A DNA stretch of 64,000 bases from Aquidulcibacter paucihalophilus. GTDB taxonomy: Bacteria; Pseudomonadota; Alphaproteobacteria; Caulobacterales; Aquidulcibacteraceae. The translations under genes and the position numbers were made by a program. Below are positions 24,878-33,274 of this stretch, piece after piece (positions within the stretch are counted from its first letter, which is position 1; every line of letters starts with the position of its first letter). Location: positions 1-64,000 of the forward strand of contig NZ_NCSQ01000069.1 in assembly GCF_002105465.1 (NCBI RefSeq). The letters are read 5' to 3'. The notes below the pieces were generated by a model. The model had not been told where the DNA came from. It was given only the letters and a program-made list of their open reading frames with translations, and ran no database searches.

Positions 24878-26656
24878 TTAAAACTCCTCAGCGCTCAGTG
24901 CCATGACTGGGGCGGCCCCGGTTTTGACCTTGGCCAAATGGCTGGCGATTTCGGGTAAGATACGGTCGATGAAATAGCGGCCGGTCTTGATCTTGGTGTC
25001 GTAGAAGGGCTCAGAACCTGCCTTGGCAAAGGCCGCCTTGGCCATCAGGGCCCACATATAGGCAAGACCTGTCAGCCCAAACACATGCAGATAATCATGG
25101 CTGGAAGCCCCGGCATTATCAAAATTGCTCATGCCATTGGCCATCAGCCACATGGTGGCGTCTTGCAATTGCGCGCGGGCCGAAGCCAGACCGGCAATAA
25201 AGGGAGCCAGCTGTTCATCACCTTCATGTTCAGCCACGAAGGCGTCAATTTCGGCAAAGAAAGTCTGAATTGCCCGGCCACCATTGGCCGCGAGCTTGCG
25301 CCCAACCAAGTCTAGCGCCTGCACGCCATTGGTGCCTTCATAAATCATGGCGATTTTGCTGTCGCGCAGGAACTGGCTGGCCTGATAATGCTCGGTAAAG
25401 CCAGAGCCGCCATGGACTTGCAGCGCGTCAGACGCATTTTTGTGGCCCTTGTCGGTCAGATAGGCTTTGAGGACTGGGGTCAGCAGGCTCATATAATCAC
25501 CTGCTTTTTGGCGCACAGCTTCATCCGGGCTCTTGTGGAGCAAGTCGCCATAAAGGGCGGTCCAGTACAGGAAGGCGCGGCCGCCTTCGGTATGGGCTTT
25601 GATGTCCATCAACATGCGGCGGACGTCGGGGTGCACCAGAATATTGTCAGCGGGCTGATCTGGCTCCTTCGGGCCGGTCAGGCTGCGGCCTTGGCGGCGG
25701 TCCTTTGCGAAAGCCAACGCCGCCTGATAGGCCGATTCACCCACAGCCATGCCTTGCAGGCCGACGCCGAGGCGGGCTTCATTCATCATCACAAACATGA
25801 TGGACAGGCCCTTATTGGGCTCGCCAATCAAATAGCCTGTGGCTTCTTCATATTGCATCACGCAGGTAGCATTGCCGTGAATGCCCATTTTTTCTTCAAG
25901 GCCCACACAGGTTACGGTGTTACGCGCACCCAAGCTGCCATCGGCGTGCACGATGAACTTTGGGACGATGAAGAGCGAAATGCCCTTAACCCCTGCTGGC
26001 GCGCCTTCGATACGGGCGAGGACCAGGTGAATGTGGTTGGATGTCATCGAGTGTTCGCCACCCGAGATCCAGATCTTTTGGCCCGTAATCTTATAAGTCC
26101 CGTCAGCTTGGGGGACGGCTTTGGTGCGCAAGAGGCCCAAGTCCGTGCCACAATGTGGCTCGGTCAAATTCATCGTGCCGGCCCATTCCCCGCTGGCGAG
26201 CTTGGGCAGATAGAGGTCCTTTTGCTCGTCTGTGCCGCCTTCATGGATTGCCGAATAGCAGCCATGGGTCAGGCCCGGATACATGCCAAAGGCCATATTG
26301 GCTGACGAGGTCATCTCGCTATAGGCCATGTTGACAACATGGGGCAGGCCTTGGCCACCATAAGCGGGGTCGGCGCTCAGCAACGGCCAACCAGCCTCTA
26401 CCAGTGCATGATAGGCTTCCGTGAAGCCGTCTGGCACAGTGACCGTATTGTCGGGATTTAGTTTGCAGCCCTGTTTGTCACCGACCGAATTCAACGGGGC
26501 CAGCACATTTTCGCAGAACTTTGCGCCTTCTTCGAGGATTTGGTCGCGTACATCTTTTGGCGCATCGGCAAACCCTTCGAGGTTGGAAAACCGGTCTAAT
26601 TGTAACACATCATCAAATAAAAACTTCATGTCGCGAACGGGTGCTTGATAGCCCAT
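24878..26656 (-). CDS. Large acyl-CoA dehydrogenase (DmdC/AidB-like, ~600 residues)
   Basis: A 592-residue acyl-CoA dehydrogenase with an extra C-terminal helical domain, the size of the family that includes 3-methylmercaptopropionyl-CoA dehydrogenase (DmdC) and other FadE-type enzymes. Motifs are TMNLTEPHCGTDLGLLRTK (FAD loop) and IAMIYEGTNGVQALDLV, in which the Glu is the catalytic base. The C-terminal part (about 470-590) is the added domain. ATG at 26656 has AAGGGAGA 6 bases upstream. The DmdC substrate cannot be assumed; straight-chain fatty acyl-CoA is equally possible in this operon. Confidence 0.87.
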   Translation of the reverse strand: MGYQAPVRDMKFLFDDVLQLDRFSNLEGFADAPKDVRDQILEEGAKFCENVLAPLNSVGDKQGCKLNPDNTVTVPDGFTEAYHALVEAGWPLLSADPAYGGQGLPHVVNMAYSEMTSSANMAFGMYPGLTHGCYSAIHEGGTDEQKDLYLPKLASGEWAGTMNLTEPHCGTDLGLLRTKAVPQADGTYKITGQKIWISGGEHSMTSNHIHLVLARIEGAPAGVKGISLFIVPKFIVHADGSLGARNTVTCVGLEEKMGIHGNATCVMQYEEATGYLIGEPNKGLSIMFVMMNEARLGVGLQGMAVGESAYQAALAFAKDRRQGRSLTGPKEPDQPADNILVHPDVRRMLMDIKAHTEGGRAFLYWTALYGDLLHKSPDEAVRQKAGDYMSLLTPVLKAYLTDKGHKNASDALQVHGGSGFTEHYQASQFLRDSKIAMIYEGTNGVQALDLVGRKLAANGGRAIQTFFAEIDAFVAEHEGDEQLAPFIAGLASARAQLQDATMWLMANGMSNFDNAGASSHDYLHVFGLTGLAYMWALMAKAAFAKAGSEPFYDTKIKTGRYFIDRILPEIASHLAKVKTGAAPVMALSAEEF

Positions 26657-26680
26657 TATGTATCTCCCTTGGCGGCCGGT

Positions 26681-26721
26681 AGCGGCTGGTGGGTCTTGAA
26701 ACTCAAACCGAACCAGCCGCT
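26681..26721. promoter_or_regulatory. Inverted repeat in the merR-dehydrogenase gap
   Basis: AGCGGCTGGT (26681-26690) and ACCAGCCGCT (26712-26721) form a perfect 10-base inverted repeat around a 21-base loop, 25 bases upstream of the acyl-CoA dehydrogenase start. No T-tract follows on either strand. It could be an mRNA hairpin in the operon leader or a protein-binding site. Confidence 0.45.
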
Positions 26722-26788
26722 GGCCTATCCTTGTTGTTGTCGTCGTTTTTCTTCGTGAGGGCCCTGAGCAGGCCTTGCCTTGGCTTTT

Positions 26789-27280
26789 TTAAGAGGCTTT
26801 TTCGTTTACAAAGGTGACATCTTCGCCATCGAGGCGGGCGCGCGCGACCGCGTCATAGGCAGATGCCCCGGCCACTGCCAGATCAGCGGGGGCCTTCGCC
26901 AATTGCTCATTGAGCCATTGGACGCCGTTTTCGAGGGTCTCAATCGAACCAACAATGTCTTCACGCTGACGCTTCAACAGCTCAATTTGCTTGATATATT
27001 TGTCGCGTGTGCGCTGCATCTGGGTGCGCTGATTGTCGCCCAGATCATAGAGGTCGATCATCTCGCGGATTTCCGACAAGGAAAACCCGACCCGCTTACC
27101 GCGCAAAATCAGCTTTAGGCGGGCACGGTCACGCACCGAATAATGTCTGTTCAGGCCTTCGCGTGCTGGGCTTAACAGCCCCTTGTCTTCATAAAAGCGC
27201 AACGCGCGGGCGGTCGCACCAAATTCACGCGATAACTCACCGATCGTCCAAACCCTGTTCTTCTCAGTTTGATCAGACAT
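26789..27280 (-). CDS. MerR family regulator, LiuR-like
   Basis: A 163-residue regulator. The MerR winged helix-turn-helix is at about 9-75 (WTIGELSREFGATARALRFYEDKGLLSPAR), with a dimerising coiled coil at about 80-125. It has no metal-binding cysteines, so it is not a metal sensor. MerR proteins of this kind (LiuR) control branched-chain amino acid and fatty acid catabolism in proteobacteria. It is the first gene of the acyl-CoA oxidation operon and has a matching palindrome in its promoter. I start at MSDQTEKNR (27280), preceded by GGAGG; the frame extends upstream across the operator. Confidence 0.82.
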   Translation of the reverse strand: MSDQTEKNRVWTIGELSREFGATARALRFYEDKGLLSPAREGLNRHYSVRDRARLKLILRGKRVGFSLSEIREMIDLYDLGDNQRTQMQRTRDKYIKQIELLKRQREDIVGSIETLENGVQWLNEQLAKAPADLAVAGASAYDAVARARLDGEDVTFVNEKAS

Positions 27281-27317
27281 AAAAGACCTCCAGAGGTGAC
27301 CTTGGACTCGCGTGTGG

Positions 27318-27340
27318 CTTACGTTTACGCACACGTCAAG
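27318..27340 (-). promoter_or_regulatory. LiuR-like operator of the acyl-CoA oxidation operon
   Basis: The plus strand reads CTTACGTTTACG then CACACGTCAAG, an imperfect palindrome built of ACGT cores. It resembles the known LiuR motif, which is of the form TTTACGT-AAACGT. It lies about 40 bases upstream of the regulator's start. Autoregulation, with release by an acyl-CoA, is inferred. Confidence 0.55.
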
Positions 27341-27478
27341 TAAAATCTTAGTGTTACCGTCCCTACGCGATTGGGGAAATGCCAGTATCGCCACCCCGCT
27401 TGCACGAACCTGCGTGCTTCTTCCTTAGATTTCAGCTTTGTTGCGAGCCCGAAACAAAATGAGTGGGGAAAACCGGTC

Positions 27479-27949
27479 GTGCGTATCAAACTGTGGAATG
27501 TTGCTGTGGCTGTTGGCGGGTTAATGGCTTTCGCCAGTGTTTCCGCAGAAGCGGGGGCCTATCGGCGGCCCATGGACGCAGCAAGTGTTGCAGCCCCCAT
27601 CCCAAATCAAAATGTTTCTTCCCATGGTCAGGGCGAGGATGCCGATCGTTCCAGCAATCGTCGGACAACCCCTGCGGGCTATCCGGCCGAGACCGAGGTC
27701 AATTTTGCGTGGAATGGCATGGAAGGACCGGCTTATGGCTATGGCTATACGCTCAATCTGCCTTCGGATGGCAATTGGCGGTTTATTGAGCCTCGTTGCT
27801 ATGGCAGCCGAACTGGCCAAGTCTGTGTTGATGGCCATTGGGTGCGCCGCAAACCCGGACGCTGCGAAGAGGTAACCGCCCACAGCGTGCGTCGCGGCAA
27901 TTATATCCGGATGGTCCCGCTAGGCCCCGTTGCCGGTTGTCGACGCTAA
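27479..27949 (+). CDS. Secreted protein of unknown function
   Basis: A 156-residue protein with a signal peptide (from the GTG at 27479: RIKLWNVAVAVGGLMAFASVSAEA). The mature part has a Ser/Arg-rich linker, then a beta-rich domain with four cysteines (PRCYGSRTGQVCVDGHWVRRKPGRCEEV and a final GCRR). I recognise no family. It is divergent from the MerR gene; an upstream ATG would bury the signal peptide, so I prefer the GTG. The ribosome binding site is weak. Confidence 0.55.
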   Translation: MRIKLWNVAVAVGGLMAFASVSAEAGAYRRPMDAASVAAPIPNQNVSSHGQGEDADRSSNRRTTPAGYPAETEVNFAWNGMEGPAYGYGYTLNLPSDGNWRFIEPRCYGSRTGQVCVDGHWVRRKPGRCEEVTAHSVRRGNYIRMVPLGPVAGCRR

Positions 27950-27987
27950 GGCTGGTCTCGGCCGCCTAAAGCCGCTAACAAAGCAGG

Positions 27988-28467
27988 ATGCTGGACGATC
28001 AGGATCAGGCGCGGGATGCCTATTGGATGGGGCGAGCCTTTGAGCTTGCAGAGCAGGCCGCTCGCTTGGGAGAGGCCCCGATTGGGGCTGTTTTGGTGGA
28101 TAGTAAAACCCAAGTCCTGGTAGCTGAAGCCCATAATGAGCCGATTTCTTTGCACGATCCATCTGGGCATGCTGAAATCTTGGCGATCCGGCGGGCAGGG
28201 GAGGCTTTAGCCAATTATCGGCTGGCCCCGGACCTAACCCTTTATGTGACGCTAGAGCCGTGCACCATGTGCGCTGGAGCTATCAGCCACGCGCGTATTG
28301 CCCGTTTGGTTTATGGCGCGTCTGACCCAAAGGGCGGGGCCGTGGAGCATGGGGTACGGTTTTTTGAGCAAAAGACCTGTCATTGGCGACCCAAAGTGAC
28401 AACGGGGATTTTGGCGGATCGTTGCGCTGACATTTTGCGTACTTTCTTCCGTGCCCGTCGCGGATAG
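27988..28467 (+). CDS. tadA: tRNA adenosine(34) deaminase
   Basis: Converts A34 to inosine in tRNA-Arg(ACG) so one tRNA reads three codons. The 159-residue product has the zinc site of the cytidine-deaminase fold: His61-Ala-Glu63 (HAEIL) and Cys92-x2-Cys95 (EPCTMCAGA). Glu63 is the proton carrier. VRFFEQKTCHWRPKVTTGIL is the typical end. ATG at 27988, 38 bases after the secreted protein gene. Confidence 0.93.
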   Translation: MLDDQDQARDAYWMGRAFELAEQAARLGEAPIGAVLVDSKTQVLVAEAHNEPISLHDPSGHAEILAIRRAGEALANYRLAPDLTLYVTLEPCTMCAGAISHARIARLVYGASDPKGGAVEHGVRFFEQKTCHWRPKVTTGILADRCADILRTFFRARRG

Positions 28468-28736
28468 AGCCCTTCCATTTCAGCGTCAGCCATGCGCCCG
28501 CTCGATCGACCCGTTGAGTCTGAGCGCAAAAAAGCAACGGTTGCTTCTTGGCTAAACGAGGAACTGCTGTTCTTGCAGGGCCAGTTGTTATGAAGAGATG
28601 AGCCATCTTTGGGTCAACGCTTCAGAGCCCTTCGGTGGAGCCAGACAGGTTTTGCTTATGGTGGCGCGCCATGAACTGAGGGGCCCTTCTTATTCGTGGG
28701 GGGAATCACTAGATAGGTGTGCTCAAGGAGCCTCTC

Positions 28737-29702
28737 ATGTCAGAAACCCGCCATGCCCCCGTCCTTATCATTGGTTCTGGGCCCGCCGGCTATACAGCCG
28801 CCATTTACGCTGCCCGAGCCATGCGCCAGCCCGTGCTGGTCGAAGGACCCCAACCCGGCGGGCAACTGACCATTACGACCGAAGTCGAAAACTATCCAGG
28901 CTTTGCGGATGTTATCCAAGGGCCTTGGCTGATGGAACAAATGCGCGCTCAGGCAGAGCATGTTGGCACGCAAATTATTTCCGATTGGATCATGGAAGTT
29001 GATCTGACGAGCCGCCCCTTTAAGGCGATCGGCGATGGTGGCCAAGTCTATACCGGCGATACACTCATTATTGCGACGGGTGCGCAAGCAAAATGGCTGG
29101 GCCTACCTGAAGAACAAGGCCTTTGTGGCTTTGGCGTTTCGGCCTGCGCCACATGCGATGGCTTCTTCTATCGCGGCAAGGAAGTGGTTGTTATCGGCGG
29201 CGGGAATACCGCTGTCGAAGAAGCGCTGTTCCTAACCAATTTTGCTAGCAAAGTGACTTTGGTACACCGCCGTGCGGAATTGCGGGCAGAGCGCATCCTG
29301 CAAGACCGGCTGTTTGCCCATCCCAAGGTCGAAGTGGTTTGGGATAGTGCGGTGGAAGAAATTTTGTCTGACCCCGAACCAAAGTCTGTTACCGGGGTGC
29401 GGCTGAAGAATCTCAAGACCGGGGCGCTTTCTGACTTGCCGGCCCATGGCGTGTTTGTTGCCATTGGCCACAAACCTGCAACGGATTTGTTCATTGGCAA
29501 AGTCGCCATGCGCGATAATGGCTATATCATTGTTGAGCCTGGCACGACGCGCACCAATGTGCTAGGCGTGTTTGCTGCGGGCGATGTCGCTGACGAAACC
29601 TATCGTCAGGCCGTTACCGCTGCGGGTCTCGGCTGTATGGCGGCGTTGGAGGCCGAGCGTTTCCTCGCAGAGCATGGACAAGAAGCCACCGCTCCGGTCT
29701 GA
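28737..29702 (+). CDS. trxB: Thioredoxin reductase
   Basis: An NADPH- and FAD-dependent enzyme that reduces thioredoxin. The 321-residue product has the FAD motif GSGPAGYTAA near residue 13, the redox pair Cys137-Ala-Thr-Cys140 (ACATCDGFF), and the NADPH motif GGGNTAVEEA. The C-terminal FAD motif is GVFAAGDVAD. ATG at 28737 has AAGGAG 7 bases upstream, better than the frame's earlier start. The 269 bases between tadA and trxB hold no feature I can support apart from this gene's leader. Confidence 0.95.
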   Translation: MSETRHAPVLIIGSGPAGYTAAIYAARAMRQPVLVEGPQPGGQLTITTEVENYPGFADVIQGPWLMEQMRAQAEHVGTQIISDWIMEVDLTSRPFKAIGDGGQVYTGDTLIIATGAQAKWLGLPEEQGLCGFGVSACATCDGFFYRGKEVVVIGGGNTAVEEALFLTNFASKVTLVHRRAELRAERILQDRLFAHPKVEVVWDSAVEEILSDPEPKSVTGVRLKNLKTGALSDLPAHGVFVAIGHKPATDLFIGKVAMRDNGYIIVEPGTTRTNVLGVFAAGDVADETYRQAVTAAGLGCMAALEAERFLAEHGQEATAPV

Positions 29703-29928
29703 TTGAGCGGGCTTTGGGAAACGCATACTGCGGCGCAAGGTGTATCACAGTCTTGTGAACTTGCCCCGAGCTGTATTCACGCTTCGGTGCCTTGCGCATC
29801 GAGGCCATAGCCCCATATGCAGCCCACTACCGCAGTCCGGGCCCCTCTGGCGATCAAGGCGTTGATCGTGATGTCGGATTGATTGTTCTCGTGGAAGACG
29901 CAGCCATCAAGTGGGGGGACCGGGGCTT

Positions 29929-30990
29929 ATGGATGCTCTGCCTTTTTTAACCGCCGTTTACGCGGGCCAGCCAATATGGCTGTGGCTCGCCTTTTTGTCA
30001 TTCATCGGTTTCTTATTGTGGCTTGATCTTGGGGTCATCAACAATAAGGACGGGGTGGTATCGGCATCGAAATCTGCCAAAATGTGGGCGGCTTTTGCCA
30101 GCCTTGCCGTCGCCTTCGGGGCCTATGTCTATTTCGTTTATGAGCCCGATCCGCGCTATTACAACAGCCCAGACAATCTCAACCAACAGGCGGTGATCCA
30201 GTATTTCACCGGCTATTTGTTGGAAACGGCGCTGGCCTTCGACAATATCTTCGTCATCGGCATGATTTTCACCTTCTTCGCTGTTCCGCGCGAATATCAG
30301 CATCGTGTGCTGTTCTGGGGGATTATTGGCGCGATTGTGTTCCGGGCAATCTTCATTGGCTTGGGCTCCGCCGTCGTGAATGAATTCACCTGGGTGCTTT
30401 ATATCTTCGCCGCCTTCTTAATCTTCACCGGCTATAAAATGTTGTTCGGTGGCGACCATGAGATGAAGTTGGAAGACAACCCGGTCTTGAAGTTCGTCAA
30501 GAAGCGTATGCGCGTGACGGAGACGATCGAAAACCACAATTTCTTCGTGAAGAAGCCGCATCCAGACGGTTCGGGTCGGCTGGTTCTATGGGCAACGCCT
30601 TTGTTCTTGGCCTTGATGATGGTTGAGTTGGTCGACATCGTTTTCGCCGTTGACAGCGTGCCTGCCATCTTCGCCGTGACCCGCGATCCATTCATTGTCT
30701 ATACGTCCAATATCTTCGCGATTTTGGGCCTGCGGTCGATGTATTTCATGTTGGCTGAAGCTGTCGAGCGCTTCAAATACCTGAAATATGGCTTGTCGTT
30801 GGTGCTGGTTTTGATTGGTTGTAAGATCATCTGGAACTTTGGTCTGTCGAAAGAGCTCAAGATGGTGCCTTATATGGAGCCACATTGGTCGTTGATTGCC
30901 ACCTTGACGCTCTTGGGCGGCGCAATTGCCTACTCTTTGTGGAAGACCCGCAAGACCGACGCGTCATCAGATATCAAGCCAGCCGAATAA
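29929..30990 (+). CDS. TerC family membrane protein (Alx-like)
   Basis: A 353-residue integral membrane protein with about nine hydrophobic helices. TerC-family hallmarks are the acidic intramembrane motifs LETALAFDNIFVI and MMVELVDIVFAVDSVPAIFAV, which in relatives bind or move metal ions (manganese for Alx; tellurite resistance for TerC). I start at ATG 29929, behind GGGG; a GTG at 29911 is also open. No recognisable yybP-ykoY manganese riboswitch is seen in the 226-base gap from trxB. A strong terminator follows at 31016-31047. Confidence 0.85.
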   Translation: MDALPFLTAVYAGQPIWLWLAFLSFIGFLLWLDLGVINNKDGVVSASKSAKMWAAFASLAVAFGAYVYFVYEPDPRYYNSPDNLNQQAVIQYFTGYLLETALAFDNIFVIGMIFTFFAVPREYQHRVLFWGIIGAIVFRAIFIGLGSAVVNEFTWVLYIFAAFLIFTGYKMLFGGDHEMKLEDNPVLKFVKKRMRVTETIENHNFFVKKPHPDGSGRLVLWATPLFLALMMVELVDIVFAVDSVPAIFAVTRDPFIVYTSNIFAILGLRSMYFMLAEAVERFKYLKYGLSLVLVLIGCKIIWNFGLSKELKMVPYMEPHWSLIATLTLLGGAIAYSLWKTRKTDASSDIKPAE

Positions 30991-31015
30991 TCGGCTCGGC
31001 CGCATAACAAACAAG

Positions 31016-31047
31016 AAGGGCGGGACCGCAAAGTCCCGCCCTTTTTT
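31016..31047 (+). terminator. Rho-independent terminator after terC-like gene
   Basis: AAGGGCGGGAC (31016-31026) pairs with GTCCCGCCCTT (31033-31043) around a six-base loop, followed by a run of T to 31047. It lies 25 bases after the stop at 30990. Confidence 0.92.
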
Positions 31048-31048
31048 G

Positions 31049-31267
31049 TCAGAAATCTGAAGGTGGTGTTTGATTGGACTCTAAGGGTGCGGAGCAACTG
31101 CGGAGGGGGTGGCAGAACTCTTTGTTAGGCTCGCGAATACGCTCAATCAGCAACACCAAAATAACCATCGTTAGGACCAGAATGGCGATGATGGCTTCAA
31201 GACTAATCGGCAAAGCAGTACCAATAGTAGCGAGCCATTTCTTCCAAGGGCTGCCGTCTTCGACCAT
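31049..31267 (-). CDS. Small single-span membrane protein, unknown
   Basis: A 72-residue protein with one hydrophobic helix at about 22-42 (SLEAIIAILVLTMVILVLLI), flanked by charged residues. I do not recognise it. Its ATG shares a base with the stop of the polyprenyl diphosphate synthase gene (TAATG), which suggests coupled translation and supports it being real. The long loose C-terminal tail with two cysteines is odd. A chance frame cannot be ruled out. Confidence 0.5.
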   Translation of the reverse strand: MVEDGSPWKKWLATIGTALPISLEAIIAILVLTMVILVLLIERIREPNKEFCHPLRSCSAPLESNQTPPSDF

Positions 31268-32277
31268 TAGTTCAGGCGGGCGACAACATAATCGGCAAGA
31301 TTTGCCAAAAGGGCCGGGATGACCCCCTCGGGTAGGAGGGCAAGGGCTGCCTTCGCTTCGGCAATATGGCCCCGGGCTTCATCCAACGTAGCCTCAACAG
31401 CCCCCCGCAGACGCATGGTTTGGATTGCAAAGGCGAGGTCCTCGTCCTGATGCTTGCGCGCCAAAACCCGTTGCCAAAATAAGCGCTCTTCCCCTTGGGC
31501 GCGCTCGAGCGCGATGATCAAGGGCAGAGTTGCTTTGCCTTCGCGGAAGTCATCGCCGGTATTCTTGCCTAAGCTTTGAGTAAGGCCGCCATAATCAAGA
31601 GCATCATCAACAAGTTGGAAGGCGAGGCCAAGTTTCAGTCCGAACTTAGCAAGTGCCGCAACCATCTCATCAGAAGCCCCTGCCGTAATGGCACCGGCTT
31701 CACAAGCAGCGGCAAACAAGGCCGCAGTCTTTGCTTCGATCACTTGATAATAGCGCTCACGACTGGCTTCACCGCGATTGGTGGTGGCCAATTGCAACAC
31801 TTCGCCTTCGGCAATGGTGCTGGCAGCCTTGGCCAGAATATCCAACACCCGCAGAGAGCCCGTTTCCACCATCAGATTGAAGGCACGGGCAAAGAGGAAG
31901 TCGCCGACGAGAACGCTGGCCTTATCGCCCCAAATCAGATTGGCAGCGCGCTTGCCGCGCCGAAGTGACGATCCATCAACCACATCATCATGCAGCAAAG
32001 TGGCCGTGTGAATGAACTCAACCGCCGTGGCGAGCTTGATTGCAGGCTCCCCACCTCCGCCACAGGCACTTGCTGAGGCCAAGGTCAATAAGGGGCGCAA
32101 GCGCTTACCACCCGCATCGACCAAATGATGGGCCACGTCGGGGATCAAGCCGACTGGGCTGTCCATACGTGCTGCAATTTCGGCTTCAGTCGCCGCCAAT
32201 TCCGATGCCAACACGGCCGCGAGCGCTTCAGTCGGATTAACCGACACGGCATCAACTGGGCGAGTGGTGACATTCAC
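31267..32277 (-). CDS. ispB: Trans-polyprenyl diphosphate synthase (quinone side chain)
   Basis: Extends farnesyl diphosphate with isopentenyl units to give the ubiquinone side chain. The 336-residue protein has the two aspartate-rich motifs that bind magnesium-diphosphate, LLHDDVVDGSSLRRGKRAAN and FQLVDDALDYGG. The exact chain length (octa- or decaprenyl) cannot be read; decaprenyl is common in alphaproteobacteria. ATG at 32277. Other isoprenoid/quinone genes in the window are ispG and ubiG, but they are not adjacent. Confidence 0.88.
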   Translation of the reverse strand: MNVTTRPVDAVSVNPTEALAAVLASELAATEAEIAARMDSPVGLIPDVAHHLVDAGGKRLRPLLTLASASACGGGGEPAIKLATAVEFIHTATLLHDDVVDGSSLRRGKRAANLIWGDKASVLVGDFLFARAFNLMVETGSLRVLDILAKAASTIAEGEVLQLATTNRGEASRERYYQVIEAKTAALFAAACEAGAITAGASDEMVAALAKFGLKLGLAFQLVDDALDYGGLTQSLGKNTGDDFREGKATLPLIIALERAQGEERLFWQRVLARKHQDEDLAFAIQTMRLRGAVEATLDEARGHIAEAKAALALLPEGVIPALLANLADYVVARLN

Positions 32278-32449
32278 GACAACTTGTTCCTTATAAGTCT
32301 TTTAATTCCATGCCCTCTTGAGGGGGCTTGGGTCAAGCATGTGCTGCTTCCAACCTTGGCGTTCAAAACAGTTTAGTTGACAGAGACCCGATTTCCCGTC
32401 TCAACCAAGCGCCTGTACACGTAGTTGGGATACATAGTTGGACGCCCGT

Positions 32450-33190
32450 ATGATCGAAACAACTCATGATATATTCCTGAAGGGGGCTTTGACCATAGAG
32501 CAACCCAGCAAGGGATACCGGGCGGGTACAGATGCTGTTTTATTAGCGGCTGCGGCAGCCGCCATTCCAGCAAAAAAAATCCTAGAGGCAGGCTGTGGGG
32601 TGGGTACGGCCTTACTAAGCCTTGCTTGCTTGCGCGCTGATTCGGACCTCGCACTGATCGGCCTTGAGAAAGATGAGGCCGCTTGGTCATTGGCCTTGGC
32701 GAATGCGGCTCGCAATAAGTTGGCTGGTGAGGTGCATTTTGTCTTGGGCGATGTTTTGGCACCAGATGAAGCCCTTTTGGGCCAATTTGACCTCGTCTTT
32801 TCCAATCCCCCTTATTTCGACGACGATCAGGCGATCCGCGATCCCGATGTGTCGCGCCAGGCTGCCTATATTTTGGGGGCACCTTTGGATCTGTGGATCA
32901 AGGCCATGTTGGCCATGGCTAAGCCGAAGGGCCGTTTCCTGATGATCCATCGCGCAGATCGCTTGCCTGACATTCTCGCAGCGCTTCGAGGAAGGGCGGG
33001 GGATCTTGGAATCTGCCCGGTCCGACCCCGAGCTGGGGATCCGGCGAAACGGGTCCTAGTTTCTGCTCGTAAAGGTTCCCGCGCGCCGCTGCGTCTCTTA
33101 GCTGGGATCGACATGCATCCACCTGTGGGGGAGGGCCGCTTTAGTGCGGACTATCAAGCGATTTGCGACGGTGGGACCTTGGCCGTCTAG
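32450..33190 (+). CDS. trmN6: tRNA1(Val) (adenine(37)-N6)-methyltransferase-like protein
   Basis: A 246-residue class I SAM-dependent N6-adenine methyltransferase of the TrmN6/YfiC type. The SAM-binding loop is ILEAGCGVGTALLSL and the catalytic motif is NPPY at 119-122. The N-terminal segment QPSKGYRAGTDAVLLAAA is typical of TrmN6. The start is uncertain: ATG 32450 has GGA about 8 bases upstream, while TTG 32438 is also open. It is divergent from ispB. The tRNA target follows the family name, not direct evidence. Confidence 0.78.
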   Translation: MIETTHDIFLKGALTIEQPSKGYRAGTDAVLLAAAAAAIPAKKILEAGCGVGTALLSLACLRADSDLALIGLEKDEAAWSLALANAARNKLAGEVHFVLGDVLAPDEALLGQFDLVFSNPPYFDDDQAIRDPDVSRQAAYILGAPLDLWIKAMLAMAKPKGRFLMIHRADRLPDILAALRGRAGDLGICPVRPRAGDPAKRVLVSARKGSRAPLRLLAGIDMHPPVGEGRFSADYQAICDGGTLAV

Positions 33191-33274
33191 ACCTAGCCGC
33201 CACTTCATCGTAACGCCTTATTGGAAGCGGCAAGCCGACAAAAGAGCCGCCCACTTTTCTGCTCAGGAGTGACC

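Noticed and set aside
25388..26305. About 300-codon plus-strand frame over the large acyl-CoA dehydrogenase
   Set aside because: It mirrors a strongly supported gene and has no ribosome binding site or recognisable domain.
29703..29928. Possible yybP-ykoY manganese riboswitch before the TerC-family gene
   Set aside because: Such a riboswitch often precedes these genes, but I could not find its conserved core sequences in this gap.
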